The translations under genes and the position numbers were made by a program. Source: JAFGSI01 sp041287425 (lineage in GTDB: Bacteria; Chloroflexota; Anaerolineae; Anaerolineales; Villigracilaceae). From it: a stretch of DNA of 64,000 bases. Positions within the stretch are counted from its first letter, which is position 1. Each line of letters starts with the position of its first letter. The notes beneath the pieces were generated by a model. It saw only the letters and a program-made list of their open reading frames with translations. It was not told the DNA's origin and made no database searches. The DNA lies in NCBI GenBank assembly GCA_041287425.1, contig JBEULG010000006.1, forward strand, positions 34,725 through 98,724, read 5' to 3'. This document shows, one piece after another, positions 59,580 through 64,000 of the stretch.

Positions 59580-60905
59580 ATGTACCTGCAAGAAATTCTG
59601 GAAGTCGCCATCGGGTTGGTCTTCATGTGGCTGGTGATGAGCATTGCCGACATGCAATTGCAAGACTGGATCGCCAGCATTTTCAACTGGCGAGCCAAAG
59701 CCCTGGAACGCACCATCCGCGAAATGCTCGGCGGCAGCAAAGCCCTCGCCGAACAAATCTACAGCCATCCTCTGATTGCCAGCCTGTATCGCAGTCACCA
59801 GGGGAAACGCCGAATACGCCTGCCCTCCTACCTGCCGTCCGACAAATTCGCCATGGCTCTCTTCGACCTAGCCATGACCGCCGGCACCGAAGCCTCCCCG
59901 CTGAGGCGAATCTTCAAAGACGTTCACGCCCAACTCGACCAATTGCAAAACGACCCCGAAAGGCTCAAACTGGCGCAGGAGGACTGGGTCGCCATCCTCG
60001 GCGCCGCCCGCCAGATTGCATCATCGCAACTCACCCAGGCCGCCATCGACAGTCTCAAACTACAGATTCACATTTACGCCGAAAAATACCCCGAACTGCA
60101 GGAAGCCATCGAACTGGCCCTCCCCCAACTGGACGCCTACTTCCAAACCCTGACCGCCGACCAGCGCGCCGCCGAAGCGGCCGGCCAGACCGATCAAACC
60201 CTGCGCCTGATCCGCCTGGGCGTTCTCGCCATTCAGGATGCTTCTCCCGAACTCAAAACCACCCTCACCACCCTGCTCCAGAATGCCGAAGCCGCCGTCG
60301 ACAAAGGCGAACAGGCCGTCGCCGCGGCGCGCACCAACATCGAGACCTGGTTCAACAATGCCATGGAGCGCCTCTCGGGAGCCTACAAGCGCCGCGCTCA
60401 ATTGGTCGCCTTCATCATCGGCGTCATCCTGGCCGCCATTTTCAACGTCGACTCCATTTACATGGCAAGCAGCCTATGGCGCGAACCCACCCTCCGTCAC
60501 GCCATCGTCGCCCAGGCTGAAGCCTACAGCATCTCGACCGCCCCGGCCACCAGCCAAGACGGCACACCCACGCCGCGCGAAACGATTGCCGATTTACAGG
60601 AACAACTCTCCGTTCTGTCCTTCCCCTTCGGCTGGCGAACCGACCCCTTCGATACGGGCGGAAAGCAATGCACCCTTCTGCCGCTCAACGAAAACCAGGT
60701 CTTCGGCTTCCCCAGCCAGGACGCCCGCGGGGCGCCCATCTGCAAGCGAATCAGCAACTTCCCCATCGACCTGCCAGGCTGGGCCAGCAAAATCCTGGGC
60801 ATTTTAATCAGCGGCGGAGCCGCCGCCCAGGGCGCCCCCTTCTGGTTCGACATCCTGCGTAAAATGGTCCAGGCGCGCGAAATGGTGACCAGAAAACAGG
60901 ATTGA
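59580..60905 (+). CDS. Conserved membrane protein of unknown function
   Basis: This 441-residue protein has an N-terminal membrane helix (about 5-25), a long mostly helical middle part (about 40-265) and two C-terminal membrane helices (near 275-295 and 405-420). The end motif GAPFWFDILRKMVQAREM follows the last helix. I recognise this arrangement as a conserved bacterial hypothetical family, without a known function. The gene stands alone with its own promoter and a hairpin behind it. Confidence 0.8.
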   Translation: MYLQEILEVAIGLVFMWLVMSIADMQLQDWIASIFNWRAKALERTIREMLGGSKALAEQIYSHPLIASLYRSHQGKRRIRLPSYLPSDKFAMALFDLAMTAGTEASPLRRIFKDVHAQLDQLQNDPERLKLAQEDWVAILGAARQIASSQLTQAAIDSLKLQIHIYAEKYPELQEAIELALPQLDAYFQTLTADQRAAEAAGQTDQTLRLIRLGVLAIQDASPELKTTLTTLLQNAEAAVDKGEQAVAAARTNIETWFNNAMERLSGAYKRRAQLVAFIIGVILAAIFNVDSIYMASSLWREPTLRHAIVAQAEAYSISTAPATSQDGTPTPRETIADLQEQLSVLSFPFGWRTDPFDTGGKQCTLLPLNENQVFGFPSQDARGAPICKRISNFPIDLPGWASKILGILISGGAAAQGAPFWFDILRKMVQAREMVTRKQD

Positions 60906-60926
60906 AAGCCGCTTCGATCTAACCAT

Positions 60927-60956
60927 CTGAGCCGGAGATTGAAATCTCCGGCTCAG
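60927..60956. terminator. Hairpin after the 441-residue membrane protein gene
   Basis: A 14-bp inverted repeat (CTGAGCCGGAGATT with AATCTCCGGCTCAG, 2-nt centre) lies between convergent genes, 22 nt after the stop. There is no T tract, so it may act as an RNA 3' end stabiliser or a Rho-independent terminator of low strength. Confidence 0.6.
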
Positions 60957-61057
60957 TCAGGCAAGTCCGTTGAATGCAGACCGGGGGTCAGCCCCGGCCG
61001 ACTTCTTAGGTTTGAGGCAGGAGACTTATCCACCCGCCAAAACGGCTGCAGAGGCGC

Positions 61058-61579
61058 TCAATTGTTCGGCGCCCCGGCGTTGACCCAATCCACAATCATC
61101 TGAATCTCTGCATCCGAAAGACGGCCGTTTGGCGGCATGCGCCCCGACTGGACGTATTGCACCAGGCGGCTGGCCCCGGCATCCCCCGGCACAATCTCGG
61201 GCCCGCGCCGGCCGCCGGCCATCAGCGTGTCGTAGGAGGCGAGATTCAGCCCCCCCGAATTCCCATGACAGCCGCTGCAGTTGGCCTGAAAGATGGGCCA
61301 GACATCGTTGGCAAAACTGACCGAGCCGGCCGGAGCGCTGCCACCCGTATCGGTCGCGGCTGCGGTTTCGGCCTCTTCCGTCTCGGCCTCCTCGGTTTCG
61401 GCGGTCTCGGTCGCGGCCTCTGTCTCAGTTTCGGTCGCCGCCTCGCTCACAACGGTCTCCGTAGCGACAGTCTCGGCCTGCTCGGTGGATGAGGCGCTCT
61501 CAGGAGCGGATCCGCCACAGGCCGCCAGAGCCAAAACAACCAAACCCAAAACCAACAACGCAGATAAACGCTTGGACAT
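61058..61579 (-). CDS. Cytochrome c-like lipoprotein with acidic Glu/Thr-rich linker
   Basis: From the ATG at 61579 (AAGGAG upstream) this is 173 residues. A lipoprotein signal peptide ends in the lipobox LALAACGG. A linker of about 60 residues made almost only of Glu, Thr and Ala follows. The C-terminal domain (about 92-173) has one heme-c site (NCSGCHGNSGG) and a candidate axial Met (GRMPPNGRLS), like small c-type domains of planctomycete-type cytochromes. It probably carries electrons at the outer face of the membrane. No partner oxidoreductase gene is near. Confidence 0.88.
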   Translation of the reverse strand: MSKRLSALLVLGLVVLALAACGGSAPESASSTEQAETVATETVVSEAATETETEAATETAETEEAETEEAETAAATDTGGSAPAGSVSFANDVWPIFQANCSGCHGNSGGLNLASYDTLMAGGRRGPEIVPGDAGASRLVQYVQSGRMPPNGRLSDAEIQMIVDWVNAGAPNN

Positions 61580-61758
61580 ATTTTCTCCTTGTAACAAGAT
61601 GTATTCCCTACTATAAACAGCAAAGATAAAAAATAGATTAACTTTTTTGACCGATTTTGTCTATTTTTTCTTCCGCCAGCAGGCGCTCCGGGCGGGCATC
61701 CAGGCGGGCGTTTTCACATAAACGGACTCCTTCGCCAGCCTTCTCGCATACTCTGGGC

Positions 61759-61764
61759 TATAAT
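61759..61764 (+). promoter_or_regulatory. -10 box (TATAAT) directly before rarA
   Basis: TATAAT is followed by six bases and the ATG at 61771. The expected start point is the A of the ATG, so this message is predicted to be leaderless. Confidence 0.62.
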
Positions 61765-61770
61765 CAAGGC

Positions 61771-63177
61771 ATGAGCGATCTTTTCGAGCATGCTCTCCAA
61801 GAACGCATGAAGAACGAGGCCCCACTGGCGGCGCGCATGCGGCCGCGCACTCTGGAAGAATTCGTCGGCCAGGAACATATCATCGGTCCGGGCCGCCTGT
61901 TGCGCCGGGCCATCGAAACCGACAAACTCTTCTCCTCCATCATCCTTTGGGGACCGCCCGGCACCGGCAAAACCACCCTGGCCCAAATCATCGCCAATCG
62001 CACCCAGAGCCACTTCGAAACCATCTCGGCCGTGCTGGCTGGCATCCCCGAATTGCGCCAGGTCATCAAAGAAGCCCAGGAACGCAACCGCCTCTATCGC
62101 CGCCGGACGATTCTGTTCGTGGATGAAGTCCACCGCTGGAACAAAGCCCAACAGGACGCCCTTCTGCCCCATGTCGAGAACGGCACCGTCGTTCTAATCG
62201 GCGCGACGACTGAAAATCCCTACTTCGAGGTCATCGGCGCGCTGGTCTCCCGCAGCCGCATCTTTCAACTGCGCCCCTTGAGCGAAGAGGAAATCGGCCG
62301 TATCCTGGACTCCGCCCTTGCCGACACCGAACGCGGTTACGGGAGCCGCGGCGTGATTCTGGAGCCGGCGGCGCGCGCCCACCTCATCGACGTGGCCGGC
62401 GGCGACGCCCGCAACGCCCTCAACGCCCTCGAACTGGCGGTCGAATCGACCCCGCCGGCCGAAGACGGCCTGATTCGCATCAGCCTGGAGGTCGCCCAAG
62501 AATCGATTCAGCGCCGCGCTGTGCTGTACGATAAGGACGGCGACGCCCACTACGACACCATCTCGGCCTTCATCAAGTCGGTGCGCGGCTCAGACCCCGA
62601 CGCCGCCCTCTACTGGCTGGCCAAGATGCTCTACGCCGGTGAACACCCGCGCTTCATCCTGCGCCGCCTCATCATCCTGGCCAGCGAAGACATCGGCCTG
62701 GCCGACCCGATGGGACTGGTGGTAGCCAACGCCGCCGCCCAAGCCTTCGAATACATCGGCCTCCCCGAAGGCATCTACCCCATCGTCGAAGCGACCCTCT
62801 ACCTGGCAACCGCCCCCAAGTCGAACAGCGCCGCCGCTTACTTCAAAGCCTTCGAGCGCATCGAACAAGAGGGCGCAGGCGAAGTGCCAGACCATCTCAA
62901 AGATTCCAGCCGCGACGCGGCCGCCCTCGGTCATGGCAAGGGTTATGTCTACCCGCACATGGAAGAAGGCCACTTCACCCCTCAACAATACCTCCCCGCC
63001 CATCTGCTTGGCACTTATTTCTACACCCCCTCCGAGGAGGGATACGAGGCTCAGGCCAAGGCCCGCCTGGAGAAATGGCGCGCCGCCCAACGCGCTGCCC
63101 TCGGCATCGAGCAGCGCCAGGACATCCCCGACCTGACGCAGGAAAAAATCGACCAGATCAAGCGAAAAATGAAATGA
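61771..63177 (+). CDS. rarA: RarA/MgsA-type replication-associated AAA ATPase
   Basis: From the ATG at 61771 this is 468 residues; the open frame upstream of it has no family similarity. It has the N-terminal RPRTLEEFVGQEHIIGPGR, Walker A WGPPGTGKTTLAQIIA, Walker B ILFVDEVHRWNKAQQD, sensor 1 IGATTENPYFE and the C-terminal clamp-loader-like part (FIKSVRGSDPDAALYWLAKM). RarA acts at stalled replication forks. Its stop overlaps the next gene start by 4 nt. Confidence 0.94.
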   Translation: MSDLFEHALQERMKNEAPLAARMRPRTLEEFVGQEHIIGPGRLLRRAIETDKLFSSIILWGPPGTGKTTLAQIIANRTQSHFETISAVLAGIPELRQVIKEAQERNRLYRRRTILFVDEVHRWNKAQQDALLPHVENGTVVLIGATTENPYFEVIGALVSRSRIFQLRPLSEEEIGRILDSALADTERGYGSRGVILEPAARAHLIDVAGGDARNALNALELAVESTPPAEDGLIRISLEVAQESIQRRAVLYDKDGDAHYDTISAFIKSVRGSDPDAALYWLAKMLYAGEHPRFILRRLIILASEDIGLADPMGLVVANAAAQAFEYIGLPEGIYPIVEATLYLATAPKSNSAAAYFKAFERIEQEGAGEVPDHLKDSSRDAAALGHGKGYVYPHMEEGHFTPQQYLPAHLLGTYFYTPSEEGYEAQAKARLEKWRAAQRAALGIEQRQDIPDLTQEKIDQIKRKMK

Positions 63178-63785
63178 CCACCCTCCTGCTCATTCGTCAT
63201 GGTGAAAACGATTTCCTGAAAAAACACCGCCTGCCGGGGCGTCTGCCCGGCATCCACTTGAACGAAGACGGCCGTCAGCAGGCCGCCGCCCTGGCCGACT
63301 TTCTCAAGGACACCCCTCTGGCAGCCATCTACGCCAGCCCATTGGAACGCGCCGTTGAAACGGCCGAACCGCTGGCGCGGCTCAAAGGCCTGAAAATCCA
63401 AATCGTCCCCGCCCTGGCAGATACCGATGTAGGCCAGTGGCAGGGCCGCTCGTGGAAAGTCTTGCGCCGCACCCGCGCCTGGAAAATCGTCCAGGAGAGA
63501 CCAGCCGAGTTTCGCTTCCCTGACGGTGAGAGTTTCCTCGAATGCCAGCAGCGCGTCGTCACCGCCCTGGAACAAATCGCCACCGCCCACCAGCCAGACG
63601 AGACCGTCGCAATCATCTTCCATGCTGACCCCATCCGGCTGGCCATTGCTCACTTTCTGGGAATGCCGCTCGAGGCCTTCCGGCGTCTCAAAGTGGAGAC
63701 CGGTTCGGTGAGCGCATTCAGAATTCATCAATCCGTCTGGTATCTGGATCACTTCAACTGCAAGCCGTTCACTCCCCTCGCATAA
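63174..63785 (+). CDS. Histidine phosphatase family protein (phosphoglycerate mutase-like)
   Basis: This 203-residue protein starts in the ATGA overlap with rarA. It has the catalytic LLIRHGEND, the YASPLERAVETAEPLA helix and the second catalytic His in IFHADPIRLAIAHFLG. It fits the cofactor-independent-type broad-specificity phosphatases (GpmB/CobC/PhoE branch). The substrate is unknown; the coupling with rarA is probably incidental. Confidence 0.88.
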   Translation: MTTLLLIRHGENDFLKKHRLPGRLPGIHLNEDGRQQAAALADFLKDTPLAAIYASPLERAVETAEPLARLKGLKIQIVPALADTDVGQWQGRSWKVLRRTRAWKIVQERPAEFRFPDGESFLECQQRVVTALEQIATAHQPDETVAIIFHADPIRLAIAHFLGMPLEAFRRLKVETGSVSAFRIHQSVWYLDHFNCKPFTPLA

Positions 63786-63812
63786 GCGATATTTTTGGTC
63801 AGAATTTACCAT

Positions 63813-63841
63813 TTGCCGAAAAGGGAAGTTGTCCTTATAAT
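63813..63841 (+). promoter_or_regulatory. Promoter of the terminal lipoprotein gene
   Basis: TTGCCG (63813-63818) and TATAAT (63836-63841) are spaced by 17 nt. A leader of about 38 nt carries AGGAAGAG before the ATG at 63886. Confidence 0.8.
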
Positions 63842-63885
63842 AGGACTGGCAATATCCAAATCCACTTTTGAAAGGAAGAGAAAAG

Positions 63886-64000
63886 ATGAAACGCAAACTT
63901 TGGCTCATGGTGGCCCTGATCGCCGTCATCGCTGCCACGCTGGCATGCGGAACCAGCGCCCCGACCCCAACACCGACGCCTGTCCCCCCCACGCCCACCC
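63886..64000 (+). CDS. Pro/Thr-rich lipoprotein (3' end cut by window)
   Basis: The first 38 codons encode a lipoprotein signal peptide (KRKLWLMVALIAVIAATLAC) with the lipobox Cys at about position 21. A Pro/Thr-rich tether (APTPTPTPVPPTPT) follows. The folded part lies outside the window, so the function cannot be told. This form of tether is common on surface lipoproteins of Chloroflexota, such as solute-binding proteins. Confidence 0.82.
   Translation, partial: MKRKLWLMVALIAVIAATLACGTSAPTPTPTPVPPTPT

Noticed and set aside
1..64000. CRISPR arrays, insertion sequences, prophage genes, tRNA or rRNA genes
   Set aside because: I looked through the intergenic gaps on both strands and saw no direct-repeat array, transposase motif, cloverleaf-like sequence with TTCGA loop, or rRNA core sequence.

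Overview
The window is high-GC, densely coded bacterial DNA, most likely from the Chloroflexota (an Anaerolineae-like genome). This rests on gene content, not on a marker gene: very long multi-GAF signalling proteins, lipoproteins and pilin-like proteins with Pro/Thr-rich linkers, an acyl-carrier/SDR/ligase cassette, TrmFO, ATP-dependent PEPCK and a MurA with Asp in place of the active-site Cys. I saw no rRNA, tRNA, CRISPR array, insertion sequence or phage gene. No gene-free stretch exceeds 300 bases; the longest is 42532-42767.

Region 1 (1-15870, + strand) is a signalling operon. Four GAF receptors without any output domain (the first cut by the window edge) are followed by a ParA/MinD-type ATPase, a roughly 1840-residue hybrid histidine kinase with seven full GAF domains and two receiver domains, and a threonine-synthase-like PLP enzyme fused to a C-terminal receiver domain. 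A DMT exporter closes the run. Together they suggest a phosphorelay whose output is an amino-acid enzyme. Region 2 (15886-20842, - strand) is a second phosphorelay: GAF histidine kinase, receiver-kinase and winged-helix response regulator, joined by 4-nt overlaps.

Region 3 (20927-26076, +) holds trmFO, a glutaminyl-cyclase-like M28 enzyme, a cytosolic histidine kinase, hflX and a small membrane protein. Region 4 (26210-30419, +) is a tightly overlapped cassette: acyl carrier protein, SDR reductase, ANL adenylating enzyme, GNAT-like acyltransferase and polysaccharide deacetylase. It looks like a small pathway for an acyl-modified glycan or lipid. Region 5 (30510-33434, -) has pckA and a class I aminotransferase. 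Region 6 (33597-36832, +) is an ATPase/TPR pair.

Region 7 (36845-42531) is housekeeping: fabD, rpmF, prfB with a programmed +1 frameshift, ftsY, an OsmC protein, thioredoxin and murA. Region 8 (42768-46717, +) is a Tad/Flp-like pilus set: a divergent prepilin peptidase, two TadE-like proteins and a TadG-like protein. Region 9 (46809-52103, -) is an operon of a SAM hydrolase (DUF62), a complete ECF transporter (A-A fusion, S, T) and a DMT transporter.

Region 10 (52248-60905, +) has a pyrroline-5-carboxylate-type aldehyde dehydrogenase, a two-subunit CoA-transferase whose subunit genes are separated by three unrelated genes, a DMT exporter and a membrane protein of unknown function. Region 11 (61058-64000) has a cytochrome-c-like lipoprotein (-), rarA, a histidine phosphatase and the start of a Pro/Thr-rich lipoprotein.

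Several genes have a TATAAT-like -10 box only 4-8 nt before the start codon, so leaderless transcripts may be common in this organism.
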